Shown here piece after piece: positions 1 to 9,500 of a stretch of 11,366 nt of DNA. How positions within the stretch are numbered: the stretch's first letter is position 1; the number at the start of each line of letters is the position of its first letter. Origin of the DNA: Candidatus Poribacteria bacterium. GTDB taxonomy: Bacteria; Poribacteria; WGA-4E; WGA-3G. The stretch lies in NCBI GenBank assembly GCA_009835515.1, contig VXXH01000264.1, positions 1 to 11,366 on the forward strand, in the 5' to 3' direction. A model generated the notes under the pieces. That model worked only from the letters and a program-made list of their open reading frames with translations, was not told where the DNA came from and did no database searches. The position numbers and the translations under genes were made by a program.

Positions 1-1784
1 CAGATAATCTTTAGTTCAGATCTTTGCCTTTGGATGTGCGTTTCTAATGATGATACATTCTGCAAAAGTGCTTTTAGTTTTTGCAACAGGTCCTTCTTCT
101 GGGTTAATTCATCAATAAATTTTCTTTCCTCAGATGCTAATTTCTTTCTGCGCAATTCAAGTTGCTCTATCCGTTCAGTCAACTCTTTTTGCTCTTCAGA
201 TTCTTCATCGGGTTTGCTTATCTCAGCAGGCTTGGCTTCCTCCCGCGAACTCAATTCATCTTCTCTAGCTCTCAGCTCCCCCTCGAGCCTCTTCCTAAAT
301 AGAGGATCAGATTGTTCTTCTAAATCAACTATTCCAATGTTGAGTTCACGAAGTTTAGTTTTCAGCAGACTGGTTTCCTGCTTGCTTTGCTGAGTTTTAA
401 ACTCCTGCAAATCCTTAAATGTTGCCTTCCCCATACGATCAGTTTCTTCAACATGTGAAAAAACAACATTCTCTATTTCCCTGCGAAACTGTTGAATCTC
501 TATTTCGTTTGTTAGTTGCTCAAAGTAGTTTTGTGGCAGGTAGCGAACGGCTTCAGGCTGGCTTTCATCAATATCCTCGTCCAGTTGCTTAGAAATAGTT
601 GAACCGCTCTGCCACTTTAACTTCGCCGTAAAATTCTCTGAATATCCGCGTTGCCGAAATTTTTTATTATCTTTCTTGTTTATAAGGAAAGAAAAATTGT
701 TTTCCTGTCTGCTATTGCTCAAAAGGCCGATAATATCAACCAAAGCGCTCTTTCCATTCCCCTTGTTACCAATGATAACAACTAGTTCCGGGTTTAACTG
801 GATATTCACTTTTTTAAACCAATAGCCATTAACTCCGTCGTATCCCTCTTTCTGGTCAATTTCTAGCTCCTTCAGAAACTTTGTGGCTTGGTTAGATTTC
901 CTTATCTCAACCTCTGGTTCAGAACCAATATGAACTCTCGCTTCAGGTTCAAAGCAAATTTGTTCTAGGCCTCGAAACGTCAGATCCGCTTTAATCCATG
1001 TCGGCTCATATCCAGAGACATCTCCTCCTAAACGCTCCAAGTCGTCAAAAGAGTGAGCATCGCTTGCAGAGACAACTGGTTTAGGCCGTGATTTACCGTC
1101 TTTATAGCGATCAGGTTGTAGAAACCAACCCCTGCTTTTAGAATCACCGAAAAATAAATGACTTCCCTTGTCTATCTTGTCAGAAATCAAAACTTTTCGA
1201 GGTGCTCTGCTATCAGTACTCCTTATACCATCGTTTTTAGCTGGAAACGCAATAAGGTAAGGCCTTGTTTCTCCAAAAGTCTCTTCCAAAGCCTCTCTGA
1301 GTTCTTCGAAAGAGACGGTCGCTGCCTTATATTGTGATTGGGTTCTAAGTTCAGCACACGAAATTCTTGCTCCAGTCTCCTTGTTAGCTGAAGTTTTAAG
1401 CGTTAACAAGAAACGATTTATCGAATCTTTCGAGCAAACCTCTGTGTCATTGTCAAAGATCACATGAATGTTCGGGTTGCTATTTTCCGGGCTAATTGCT
1501 TCAACCAATCTAAACTCAATATTCGGGAAGAAAACTTTATCAGTTTCAGGATATTTCTTTTTATATTTTTCCAACAAAGAGAAATAGCCATCGGCACTAA
1601 AATAATCCGTAATGCCAAATGCTTGAACTAGGGATTTCTCTAAACAATCAATGTATTCATCCCACACATTCTCTTCGTTCCCATAAGAGTCAGCTAACTT
1701 TGTTCCCGGCGTATGTATATGCAAATCCCAGCGTCGCCACTGAGAACCTTTTTTTGAATTCAAGCTGCTCTTTTTCTTTGTCAT
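1..1784 (-). CDS. TrlF-family PHP-domain/ABC-like ATPase (Ppl-type defence protein), 3' end beyond window
   Basis: The reading frame opens at ATG 1784 and stays open to the left edge, giving 594 residues; the C-terminus is missing. Near the N-terminus, DLHIHTPGT (His22, His24) is the first metal-binding motif of a PHP phosphoesterase domain, and SASDAH (Asp242, His244) is a later PHP metal motif. A Walker A loop, GNKGNGKS, follows at residues 339-346, and a Q-loop-like segment, YLPQNYFEQL, starts at 415. From about residue 440 the sequence is a charged Glu/Lys/Gln-rich coiled coil, as in SMC/RecF-type ATPases. The Walker B and signature motifs would lie in the missing part. This architecture is the TrlF family of AAA-like ATPases, and it matches the PHP-ATPase fusion reported as anti-phage system Ppl. 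The predicted role is ATP-gated phosphoesterase or nuclease action on nucleic acid or nucleotides; the substrate is unknown. No strong Shine-Dalgarno precedes the start, but an excellent -10 box lies 35 bases upstream. Confidence 0.85.
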   Translation of the reverse strand, partial: MTKKKSSLNSKKGSQWRRWDLHIHTPGTKLADSYGNEENVWDEYIDCLEKSLVQAFGITDYFSADGYFSLLEKYKKKYPETDKVFFPNIEFRLVEAISPENSNPNIHVIFDNDTEVCSKDSINRFLLTLKTSANKETGARISCAELRTQSQYKAATVSFEELREALEETFGETRPYLIAFPAKNDGIRSTDSRAPRKVLISDKIDKGSHLFFGDSKSRGWFLQPDRYKDGKSRPKPVVSASDAHSFDDLERLGGDVSGYEPTWIKADLTFRGLEQICFEPEARVHIGSEPEVEIRKSNQATKFLKELEIDQKEGYDGVNGYWFKKVNIQLNPELVVIIGNKGNGKSALVDIIGLLSNSRQENNFSFLINKKDNKKFRQRGYSENFTAKLKWQSGSTISKQLDEDIDESQPEAVRYLPQNYFEQLTNEIEIQQFRREIENVVFSHVEETDRMGKATFKDLQEFKTQQSKQETSLLKTKLRELNIGIVDLEEQSDPLFRKRLEGELRAREDELSSREEAKPAEISKPDEESEEQKELTERIEQLELRRKKLASEERKFIDELTQKKDLLQKLKALLQNVSSLETHIQRQRSELKII

Positions 1785-1818
1785 CTGTTGTTCTTACTCA
1801 TTGCGACAGAAAACCAGC

Positions 1819-1824
1819 ATTATA
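1819..1824 (-). promoter_or_regulatory. Candidate -10 box for the PHP-ATPase gene
   Basis: On the minus strand this is a perfect TATAAT. Transcription would start near 1811, leaving a leader of about 28 bases before ATG 1784. No hexamer resembling TTGACA sits 16-18 bases upstream, so the call rests on the -10 and its placement in the 171-base gap after the AlbA_2 gene. It suggests the ATPase gene has its own promoter even if it is also read through from upstream. Confidence 0.4.
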
Positions 1825-1955
1825 TGGGGGTATATAGACCTAGCTCTTCGTTCTTTTCCACTCGCTTCGATTGATTTTCAACACTTACCCACATGCGGCA
1901 ACTCAGATTCAAAACTACGTACTAAAGTTTAACGATGGGCTTTGCAGAAAAGATT

Positions 1956-3269
1956 TTAATCATCTCTCCAGCCTTTTACCTCAAAAGTAAACTCCCCGGT
2001 GTCAATATCCTTACCAAGAGAATTCCAGAAATCGCGGTAAAACAATCCAATGAGTTCCGAAATCTCTTCAGGATTGCCCAACGAATATCTGGGAAATTCT
2101 ATCAAACTTGGCTGCAATATTGTTGGATACATAGTGTCTATATGCCTGTTATTAGATGTTATGTATGCAGAGTTTCCTATTGCTCGAATCTCTGCATCGA
2201 GAACATATTCGGCAGTAGGAACAAGTGCTTGGTTCCTGACTCGGTCAGCCCAAGCCACTAGATTAGCAAAGACAACAACTGGAAAACTCCGTGGAAGGTC
2301 AAGTTTGCCTCCCGAACCAGCAGCTCTAAGACATGAAACAAAACCTATCTCTATCAAGCCGTCACAGTGAAGTTCTCTATAGCTATTGTATAAGCGATTC
2401 GTGTTTCCAGGACCCCAATCAGATTCCTCTCTCGCCGCGCGCAACATAGGTCGACATTGAACACTTGCGGAAGAAATTCCCATATCACTCAGAACATAAG
2501 GTTCTTGGTTGTCTTGCTTAATATATATCTTTCGCCATGGTTCATTGAACTCACTTACGATTGCACTTCGGTGAAAAACCCGGTCAATACGGATTTCATC
2601 TCCTATTGGCATGGCGGTAAATCGGATTCCATACGCATCCGTAGGAGTTTCAAGACATTCAAATTCCTCTTGAAAACGGTTGCGGCGCACTGAAAGCCGT
2701 TCATCTAAACGCTCAAGCCCCCGCGCCATGTTGAGTGTCATGTCCTGAATTTCCCGCATAGTCATTTTTTCACATCGGTCAAACCGCCGCACGGGACAGA
2801 CAAGGATTTTTGTAACCCGATGGGGTGCCAGCCGCGAGCGTCCGACACGTATTATAACAACACCGCTCTTACCTTGAGTAGGCACAGCGAATATCTCAAG
2901 CCTTGGAAGTTGTGGTTCCACGCGGTCACGAAACACAAGTTTGAGACGTTCTGCTAATTCTTCGCATCGCGGAACCGGCGATATATCATCCGTGACGGCC
3001 GGTTTCTTATCAAGATCACATTCTTTGATTCCTAGAAATAAAGCTCCTCCATGCGCATTTGCAAAGGCGGTAACCTCTTCAAGTATTACATTCTTCGCCC
3101 GATCCCCGATTTCATTTCCACCGGACATCCATGGATCGAGAGCACCTTCCTTGGCTGGCAGGCTCTCCTTAAATTCTATATGTTCGCCTTCTGGAACCCT
3201 CGAATCAACAAACGATTTAATGTGAGAACTGTCGATTTGCTCTGAGGGCATGGAAAGCAACTCAGTCAT
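1956..3269 (-). CDS. AlbA_2 (Schlafen-type) domain protein with unrecognised C-terminal half
   Basis: The protein has 437 residues. Residues 20-180 have the AlbA_2/Schlafen AlbA layout: an acidic-aromatic EFKES at 32-36, a helix EEVTAFANAHGG at 64-75 leading into a hydrophobic strand ending at Gly80, then GRSRLAPH around 143-150 and a closing RRFDRCEKMTMREI segment. These domains bind nucleic acid in putative regulators, and in Schlafens they can carry RNase activity; which applies here cannot be told. Residues from about 190 to 437 match nothing I recognise, are mixed alpha/beta in character and lack an ATPase P-loop. The start at 3269 is preceded by TGAGG ten bases upstream, a plausible ribosome site. 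The gene sits 89 bases after dnaK and 171 bases before the PHP-ATPase gene on the same strand. A functional link to the PHP-ATPase is plausible but unproven. Confidence 0.8.
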   Translation of the reverse strand: MTELLSMPSEQIDSSHIKSFVDSRVPEGEHIEFKESLPAKEGALDPWMSGGNEIGDRAKNVILEEVTAFANAHGGALFLGIKECDLDKKPAVTDDISPVPRCEELAERLKLVFRDRVEPQLPRLEIFAVPTQGKSGVVIIRVGRSRLAPHRVTKILVCPVRRFDRCEKMTMREIQDMTLNMARGLERLDERLSVRRNRFQEEFECLETPTDAYGIRFTAMPIGDEIRIDRVFHRSAIVSEFNEPWRKIYIKQDNQEPYVLSDMGISSASVQCRPMLRAAREESDWGPGNTNRLYNSYRELHCDGLIEIGFVSCLRAAGSGGKLDLPRSFPVVVFANLVAWADRVRNQALVPTAEYVLDAEIRAIGNSAYITSNNRHIDTMYPTILQPSLIEFPRYSLGNPEEISELIGLFYRDFWNSLGKDIDTGEFTFEVKGWRDD

Positions 3270-3358
3270 TAAATTGGTACCTCAACCCGTATCAAAATGG
3301 CAGGTATGCACGCTTAAGTCAATCAAGATTTAATATTGTTAAGTCTAACGCCAAGCGA

Positions 3359-5278
3359 TTACTTCTGTTCGGTAAATTCGGCGTCTATAACATCGTCGCC
3401 CGAGGTGGAATTCCCCTGACCGGATGCAGAACTTTCCTGTCCACCATCCTCGGCGTCCTGCGCAGCTTCTTCCTGCTGCTTTTTGTACATCAGTTCCGCA
3501 AGCTTGTGAGAGACAGCGGTTATTTTCTCCGTTGCGAGATCGATTTTGCTTAGATCATCCGACTTAAGGGCTTCCCTTCCCTCTTCAAGAGCCTGCTCAA
3601 GTTCCTTTTTCTCATCCTCAGATAGGCCGTCGCCAAGCTCCTGGAAACTCTTGTCGGTCCTGTAGACGAGCTCGTCAAGCTGGTTTCTTTTCTGAACTTG
3701 CTCGCTTTTCTCCTTGTCCTTCTCGGACATCTTCTCGGCTTCCTCGACCATGGAGTCGATCTCGTCACTGCTTAGCCCGCTTGAAGCCTCGACCTTCACT
3801 TTCTGCTCCTTCTGGGTCGCGTTGTCCTTGGCGGATACGTGGAGTATTCCGTCGGCATCTGTATCGAAGGTGACCTCTATCTGCGGAATGCCCCTTGCCG
3901 CCGCAGGAATTCCCGACAGAATGAACCTCGCAAGCGTCCTGTTGTCGGCAGCCATCTGTCGCTCTCCCTGCAGCACGTGAATCTCAACCGAGTTCTGGTT
4001 GTCCTCTGCCGTGGTGAATATCTGGCTTTTCTTGGTGGGAATGGTTGTGTTTCTCTCGATAATGGTGGTCATGACCCCTCCGAGAGTCTCGATGCCAAGG
4101 GAGAGGGGAACAACATCTAAAAGAAGCATGTCGGTCACGTCTCCGCCGAGCACGCCCGCCTGTATGGCCGCCCCCATGGCAACTACTTCGTCAGGGTTTA
4201 TTCCCCTGCTCGGATCCTTTGCGAAAAAGTCAGTCACGACTTTCTGGACAAGCGGGATTCTGGTCGATCCGCCGACCAGTATTACTTCGGCTATCTCGCC
4301 CGGGCGAAGCCCCGCGTCCTTAAGGGCCTGCTCGCAGGGTTTGAGGGTGCCCTTTATGAGATCCTCGATCAGCTGCTCGAACTTTGAGCGCGTTATCTTC
4401 ATCACAAGGTGCTTTGGACCGCTTGCGTCAGCTGTTATAAACGGCAGGTTGATTTCCGTCTCAACGGTGTTTGAAAGCTCGATCTTGGCCTTCTCGGCGG
4501 CTTCCCTAAGCCTCTGCACGGCCATCTTGTCCACCCCGAGGTCTATTCCGGAATCCTTTTTGAACTCTGAGACGATGTAATCAATGACCCTCTTGTCAAA
4601 ATCGTCTCCGCCGAGATGCGTATCGCCGTTTGTGGACTTTACCTCTATAACGTTGTTTCCTACCTCGAGCACGGATACGTCAAAAGTTCCACCCCCAAGG
4701 TCGTAGACGACTATCATCCCTTCCTTTTTCTTGTCAAACCCGTAGGCAAGCGCCGCGGCAGTCGGCTCGTTTATTATGCGTTTTACGTCAAGGCCGGCTA
4801 TCTTTCCGGCGTCCTTAGTGGCTTGGCGCTGGCTGTCGTTAAAATAAGCGGGAACCGTGATAACGGCTTCAGTGACTTCGGAACCCAGGTAATCCTCGGC
4901 AGCTTTCTTAAGCTTCATGAGCACGTGCGCTGAGACCTGCGGGGGGGAATACTGTTTTCCTTCTACCTCGACCCAGGCGTCTGACTTGCCCGACTTTACG
5001 ACGCTGTAGGCAAGGCCATCCGCTTCGCTCGATATCTCCTCAAACCTTCTGCCCATAAGCCTTTTGGTAGAGTAGACGGTGTTCTCGGGGTTGGCCACGG
5101 CCTGGCGCTTCGCCGGTCCGCCGACCAGAACTTCTTCTCCGTCTTTTAGAAACGCAACTACCGACGGGGTGGTTCTCGTGCCCTCCTCGTTGATTATCAC
5201 TTTCGGCTCGCCGCCCTCAACGATTGCTACGCATGAATTAGTTGTTCCAAGGTCTATTCCTATTATCTTAGAAGCCAT
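3359..5278 (-). CDS. dnaK: Chaperone protein DnaK (Hsp70)
   Basis: DnaK is the cytoplasmic ATP-dependent Hsp70 chaperone. It works with DnaJ and GrpE in protein folding and, in proteobacteria, holds sigma-32 inactive. The 639-residue length matches the family (E. coli 638). The ATPase domain shows [10 protein letters not shown] (6-15), the phosphate-2 loop DLGGGTFD (193-200, including the usual autophosphorylation Thr) and the adenosine motif LVGGSTRIP (334-342). The interdomain linker [13 protein letters not shown] (383-395) leads into the substrate-binding beta domain and a helical lid. The tail ends [12 protein letters not shown], the classic bacterial C-terminal motif, so the gene is full length. 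The start is fixed by AGGAGG six bases upstream and the conserved N-terminus. It lies 26 bases after rpoH and is almost certainly co-transcribed with it. dnaJ and grpE are not in the window. No terminator is visible in the 89 bases after the stop. Confidence 0.99.
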   Translation of the reverse strand: MASKIIGIDLGTTNSCVAIVEGGEPKVIINEEGTRTTPSVVAFLKDGEEVLVGGPAKRQAVANPENTVYSTKRLMGRRFEEISSEADGLAYSVVKSGKSDAWVEVEGKQYSPPQVSAHVLMKLKKAAEDYLGSEVTEAVITVPAYFNDSQRQATKDAGKIAGLDVKRIINEPTAAALAYGFDKKKEGMIVVYDLGGGTFDVSVLEVGNNVIEVKSTNGDTHLGGDDFDKRVIDYIVSEFKKDSGIDLGVDKMAVQRLREAAEKAKIELSNTVETEINLPFITADASGPKHLVMKITRSKFEQLIEDLIKGTLKPCEQALKDAGLRPGEIAEVILVGGSTRIPLVQKVVTDFFAKDPSRGINPDEVVAMGAAIQAGVLGGDVTDMLLLDVVPLSLGIETLGGVMTTIIERNTTIPTKKSQIFTTAEDNQNSVEIHVLQGERQMAADNRTLARFILSGIPAAARGIPQIEVTFDTDADGILHVSAKDNATQKEQKVKVEASSGLSSDEIDSMVEEAEKMSEKDKEKSEQVQKRNQLDELVYRTDKSFQELGDGLSEDEKKELEQALEEGREALKSDDLSKIDLATEKITAVSHKLAELMYKKQQEEAAQDAEDGGQESSASGQGNSTSGDDVIDAEFTEQK

Positions 5279-5284
5279 TTAATT

Positions 5285-5290
5285 CCTCCT
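5285..5290 (-). promoter_or_regulatory. Strong Shine-Dalgarno of dnaK
   Basis: AGGAGG on the minus strand, six bases before the dnaK ATG, lies within the 26-base rpoH-dnaK gap. The gap is too short for an evident separate promoter, so dnaK translation seems to rely on this strong site in an rpoH-dnaK message. Confidence 0.8.
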
Positions 5291-5304
5291 GATTTTTCTT
5301 CTTA

Positions 5305-6165
5305 TTAGGGGTAAATTTCAAGTTTTTCGGCCATGTATCCCTTGAGCTTCCCTATGGATTCGGCCTGGATCTGCCTTACCCTCTCCTGAGAAATCCCGAG
5401 GTCCTGGGCTATTTCATGGAGTTTTCTTGGAGGTTCAGCGAAATACCTCTCGTTTACTACCTTCTTCTGCCTCTCTGAGAGCATTTTAAGAGCTTCGCGC
5501 AGATTCTCTCTGGCAAGGCTGTCAAACCCGAGTTCGCCGAGCACCTGCTCCTGGTTATCCGACGGGTCAGGGAGCAACTCCCCGTAAGTAGCTGAGGAGT
5601 CGTCCCCGGCGGGACGTTCCGAGAGGGAAAGGTCTCTTTTGGAAGCGCGGACCTGCATCTCGGAGATTTCCTCTTCCTTAACGCCGAAATGGTCCGCGAG
5701 ACGGCTTATGTCGTCGTCTTCCATGCGGGCGGCAGTTATCCCGAGCTTGCGCTTTGCCCCTTCTATTCTCTGGAAAAGCTTTCTCTGAGACTGCGTTGTT
5801 CCGATCTTCACGTTGCTCCAGAACTTCATTATATGGTTCTGAATCCTTACCCTGATCCACCACACCGCATAGGATATGAGCCTATACCCCTTGTAGGGGT
5901 TGAATTTCTGAACGGCACGCATCAGTCCTATCGAGCCTTCCTGAACAAGGTCCATCATCGGAAAACCGTAAGATTTGTACTCAGAAGCGATTCTTACCAC
6001 GAACCTTAGGTTCGACACTACAAGCTTGTTGGCCGCTTCAATATCTTCGTTTTCGTAATACCTGACTGCAAGCGCGTACTCTTCCTCTCTTGAGAGAAGT
6101 GGATGTTTTTCCATCTCTCGCATGAAAACTGAAAGAGAATCGCACGTTGCAACTGCCGTTTGCAT
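5305..6165 (-). CDS. rpoH: RNA polymerase heat-shock sigma factor RpoH (sigma-32)
   Basis: This 286-residue sigma-70-family factor directs RNA polymerase to heat-shock promoters. Region 1.2 covers about residues 8-40 (FMREMEKHPLLSREEEYALA). Region 2 covers 46-118, including LVVSNLRFVVRIA, the core-binding DLVQEGSIGLMRAV, and the -10 recognition segment SYAVWWIRVRI. QRKLFQRIEGAKRKLG (127-142) corresponds to the RpoH box (QRKLFFNLRKTKQRLG in E. coli), which separates RpoH from RpoD and other group members. Region 4 (about 222-276) ends with a helix-turn-helix LHEIAQDLGISQERVRQIQ for the -35 element. Length and domain order match full-length RpoH (E. coli 284). The start has GGAGGT nine bases upstream. 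An upstream ATG at 6172 is out of frame. dnaK follows after 26 bases; in E. coli DnaK/DnaJ inactivate sigma-32 and promote its degradation, so the pairing suggests a feedback operon. Confidence 0.96.
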   Translation of the reverse strand: MQTAVATCDSLSVFMREMEKHPLLSREEEYALAVRYYENEDIEAANKLVVSNLRFVVRIASEYKSYGFPMMDLVQEGSIGLMRAVQKFNPYKGYRLISYAVWWIRVRIQNHIMKFWSNVKIGTTQSQRKLFQRIEGAKRKLGITAARMEDDDISRLADHFGVKEEEISEMQVRASKRDLSLSERPAGDDSSATYGELLPDPSDNQEQVLGELGFDSLARENLREALKMLSERQKKVVNERYFAEPPRKLHEIAQDLGISQERVRQIQAESIGKLKGYMAEKLEIYP

Positions 6166-6174
6166 CTACCATGT

Positions 6175-6180
6175 ACCTCC
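6175..6180 (-). promoter_or_regulatory. Shine-Dalgarno of rpoH
   Basis: GGAGGT on the minus strand sits nine bases before ATG 6165 and supports that start over the out-of-frame ATG at 6172, which is only two bases from this site. Confidence 0.7.
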
Positions 6181-6187
6181 ACTTCTC

Positions 6188-6215
6188 AAACTAATCATCA
6201 AAAGGTGTATGTCAA
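6188..6215 (-). promoter_or_regulatory. Weak candidate promoter for the rpoH-dnaK operon
   Basis: A perfect -35 hexamer TTGACA (6210-6215) is followed after 16 bases by TAGTTT (6188-6193), a poor -10 with three of six matches. The start site would fall near 6181, next to the ribosome site, leaving a very short leader. The -35 match is good but the pairing is doubtful, and the true promoter may lie further upstream in the gap. No sigma-32-type promoter (CTTGAA with CCCCAT) was found. Confidence 0.25.
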
Positions 6216-6423
6216 GGTTTTGGGACAAAACAAAAAACAGAGAAGAATTGATAGAAACCAAGTTAAGTATTTACCGTAATTTCCTGAAATAAAGTGGTTT
6301 TTTTGATTGCCCGGGGGGTAGTGTTCACAAAGCACCTACTTTAAAAAACACAATCCAGCCGATTCAACGTCAATAAAAGCAAAGGCCTCTTTTTACGCAA
6401 TTGTCATCTTACCGCCTCCCTAA

Positions 6424-6445
6424 GCACCAAACAGAATTTTGGTGC
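6424..6445. repeat. Perfect inverted repeat (hairpin) after the nuclease-helicase gene
   Basis: GCACCAAA and TTTGGTGC form a perfect 8-base-pair stem around a 6-base loop. AAG/CTT on the flanks can add three more pairs with one bulged base. It lies about 70 bases after the stop of the 1136-residue gene, where a terminator is expected. No run of T follows on either strand, so it is not a standard intrinsic terminator. It could protect the 3' end, assist Rho-dependent ending, or be a protein-binding site. Confidence 0.5.
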
Positions 6446-6511
6446 CTTCGATAGAAGTGGACCTCAATCTTAGGACAGTTTTTCATTTTTATAGGTGTGT
6501 TCTCAGCATCT

Positions 6512-9500
6512 TTAAGGCACCAGTTTAATTTCTTCCGCCAGTTCCAGATAGCGACAGAAAGCATTGGCGAGTTGTATCTGTCGAGGCGTCCGGCACTCCG
6601 CCTCGAAGACCTGTGGAGAACTGACCATAATTGACAGGCACTTGGCACGCGAGGTGGCAACGTTAAGTCGGTTCAGACTGTACAAAAACTCCATCCCCCG
6701 CGGTGCATCTTTATGGCTTGATGTTGCTGTTGAATAAATTGCAATTGGTGCTTCTTGGCCTTGGAATTTATCTACCGTGCCCACCCTAGCTCCCGCTAGG
6801 AGTCGCTGAATCTCAAAGACTTGCGCGTTGTAGGGCGTAATGATCAAGATATTGTCAAGGGTGACAGGTCTTTTGCTACCATCACGGTCCACCCAAGTTG
6901 CGTCACTATTCAACAATCTTTTTACAAGTGCTTCTATCGCCAGTGCTTCTTCAGGTGAGCAATTCTGATTGCCCTCGTGTTCGACGGGCAGATAGTACAA
7001 ACCTGCGCCGTTGATTGGTCCAGATGCATGGACCACCTGCTGCTTTAGGTCTTTCTTCGCTTTGAGCTTGCCCTCATAGAAAAGTTCTGATGTATAATTG
7101 CAGATGTCGGGGTGCAACCGCCAAGTTTCTTCAAGAAATAGACCCTGTTCAGGTCTTATTGTTTGCTTACCAGCTAAAACATGGTCAAGTGCGGAAACGT
7201 TAGTGCCATCTGGATGACTACCTTGCATTGGTTGGTCAAGTTGCTGCGGGTCACCGATCAGCACAACGGTATTGGCAGCCTGCGAGACCGCCAGCACATT
7301 GGCTAACGACATTTGTGCCGCTTCGTCGACAAACAGCACATCGATTATCTCAGAAGCCTCCGGTCGTGCCCACAGCCAAGCTGTACCGCCACCAACATTG
7401 ACACTACTTCCAAGCATGTCGAACAGCTCTTCATTTTTCCTGGTAAAGCAGAGGCGAGGTTGCTCATCTTCGATCTCCGCAGCCTTATGACAGCAACGTA
7501 AATCCACTCCGCTTTCTTCTGCCGCCGCGATGGCTGCGTCAATCAGATTGCGGATTACCTTATGGCTATTCGCGGTGATACCGACCGTCTTGCCTTGGTG
7601 CACAAGTTCACAAATCATTTGCGCACCGGTAAATGTTTTGCCTGTGCCTGGTGGTCCCTGAATTGCTAGAATCCCCCCTTCTAGATGACCGCATAGCCGC
7701 ACGGCTGCGTCAACAGTCGCTTCGCCTTCACGGTGCAACTTTTGTCCACCGATGCGAGGGGTTTCTTTCAGTAAGAGATCTCGTGCAGCCCGATATTTGC
7801 CTTCACCACGCAAGCCGTCACTGACGACATGTTCCGCAAGGCGCACTAGCGAGTCAGCGAGCACCTGTGTAGAGACATGGTCGTGTGCGAACACAGCGTG
7901 AGGGTGGGTCGCCTTGCTATCTTGCCGTTTCTTGATATCAATGGTGTAGTCTTCAAAAGAAATCGCAGCAACCTTCGCCACTATTTTGTTATCTTCACAA
8001 TTGCAAAGATTCTCACCGCCGCGGAATTCGTTTTCCTGCGGCGGGAATTTATAGCGATGAATTGGTGCTCTTTCCGTACCTCCCACCTCATTGACAAAGG
8101 TGAGACCTGACAACCCGGTACGTTCATCCATCAGTTCCTCTGCCGAAAGGTCGCACAGCCGGAAATATTCCCACCATACGGCTTTGTCTTCCCGGCGGTG
8201 CCAGTCAATTATGTTGGCCAATACCCATAGTCCCTGTTGTTCTTTATCCCGTTTTTCTGGATCAGTCGGAATGCCAGCAGTCAGTTGTTCAATCAGCGGA
8301 TTAATTTTCATAAGCCAGTCAGTGATTCTTTCTGTTGGCGAACCGTCACCCGGTTCTGGACGCGGTATATCCGCCCCATCTGCTAGTAACTGACCGCGTT
8401 GCGTTTCAAGCCAGTCTCGCAGCCCTGCCACGGAGGCACAGTCATCCTTGTTGTAGACTAACACCGTGGCTTTGGTCTCCTCCGTAATTGAAGGAATATC
8501 ATCCAGTTCCAGATTGGCTTGAAGATTTGCAAGTGCTGCATTTGCATCCGGGAGTTGCGTATTGCGCTTGAAGCCGTAGAACGGTTCCAGGTCTTTGATT
8601 GAATAGCTTTCAACGCTGGCACGAATACTGTGGCGCACGACCTGATATAGATCAATAAATACGCCGGCGCGCAACAACTGGTCGATTTCTTCTTCTCTCG
8701 AGGCATATCTCCCCATCAGCCGTTTTAAGGCTGAGGTCTCGTAAGGTGCATAATGGTAAATGTGAAGGTCGGGATATTGCTCCCAACGTTCCATAACGAA
8801 ATCGACGAAATTCTCGAAGGTCTGCCGTTCTTCAGCGCGTGAGAAAGCCCAGATGTTTTTGTAAACAGTGTCAGCACTCTCATCATTGAATACATAACCG
8901 AACAGATATTCAAGTCCATGTTCTCCAACAAAAGGATCGCCTTCGAGATCGAAGAAAATATCGCCAGGCGAAGGTTCAGGAAGGCAAGAGAGGCCAAAGC
9001 CATGCTTAACAGGCAGCAATTCAAATTTACATTTGCCACTTTCTCTCGCCTCGACCTGAATGCGGGCCTGTTCGCGTACTCGGTCATAGAAGTTTGCCGA
9101 GCCGCGTTCTGGTTCCCATGGCGGTGGCAACGGCAATAGAGCCAAGTCCTGTACCGTCGTGATGTTGTGCTGTGATAGTTCCTTAATCTGGAGTTTGGAT
9201 ATTCCAGCCACGAGACAAAGGTGATCATCGTCGCGGCGGTGCTTGTCACAGTTTTCCCGCCAGCGGCAGATATCACAATACTCTTTGGGGTCGGGATAGG
9301 TCTTTTCGGCTTCCTGACTTATTAGGAATTCCCGAAGTGCCCGCTGTACCTTGCGAAAATACGCGGCATAGTCGGCAAAACGATATTTCCGCGGTTCGAA
9401 ATCAGACCAAGGGACAACTACGTACATATAATCGGGCGTGACACCTTGTGCCTTCGTTAGCAAGTCGGAATAAAGGCATAGTTGCAGAATAGTTCCCGCT

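Larger units (their letters stand above)
6166..6511. other. Intergenic region between the nuclease-helicase gene and rpoH
   Basis: This 346-base gap separates the right-hand nuclease/helicase operon from rpoH-dnaK. It holds the rpoH ribosome site, a weak promoter candidate near rpoH, a perfect 8-base inverted repeat at 6424-6445, and AT-rich runs between them. An open frame running in from the end of the helicase gene (to 6409) looks like an out-of-frame continuation, not a gene. No RNA gene was recognised. Confidence 0.6.

Noticed and set aside
34..393. Plus-strand open frame of 119 codons, Ser-rich
   Set aside because: It is antisense to the coiled-coil part of the PHP-ATPase; the Ser/Leu-rich composition is typical of a mirror of Glu/Lys-rich coding sequence.
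3301..3358. Terminator after dnaK
   Set aside because: Only a direct repeat of GACTTAA and AT-rich sequence are present; no stable stem followed by T residues.
3999..4580. Plus-strand open frame of 193 codons
   Set aside because: It is entirely antisense to dnaK, with no protein family resemblance.
6241..6360. Possible sigma-32 promoter using the C-rich stretch near 6311-6317
   Set aside because: The C run has no CTTGAA-like -35 at the right spacing and does not match CCCCAT.
6361..6420. Intrinsic terminator around AAAGGCCTCTTTTT
   Set aside because: The stem is only four base pairs with a four-base loop, too weak to call.
6409..6660. Minus-strand 83-codon frame running past the end of the nuclease-helicase gene
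   Set aside because: It overlaps that gene out of frame for most of its length, has no clear ribosome site and no recognisable domain.
8725..9276. Minus-strand 183-codon frame inside the nuclease-helicase gene
   Set aside because: It is an out-of-frame shadow; the main frame carries all conserved motifs here.
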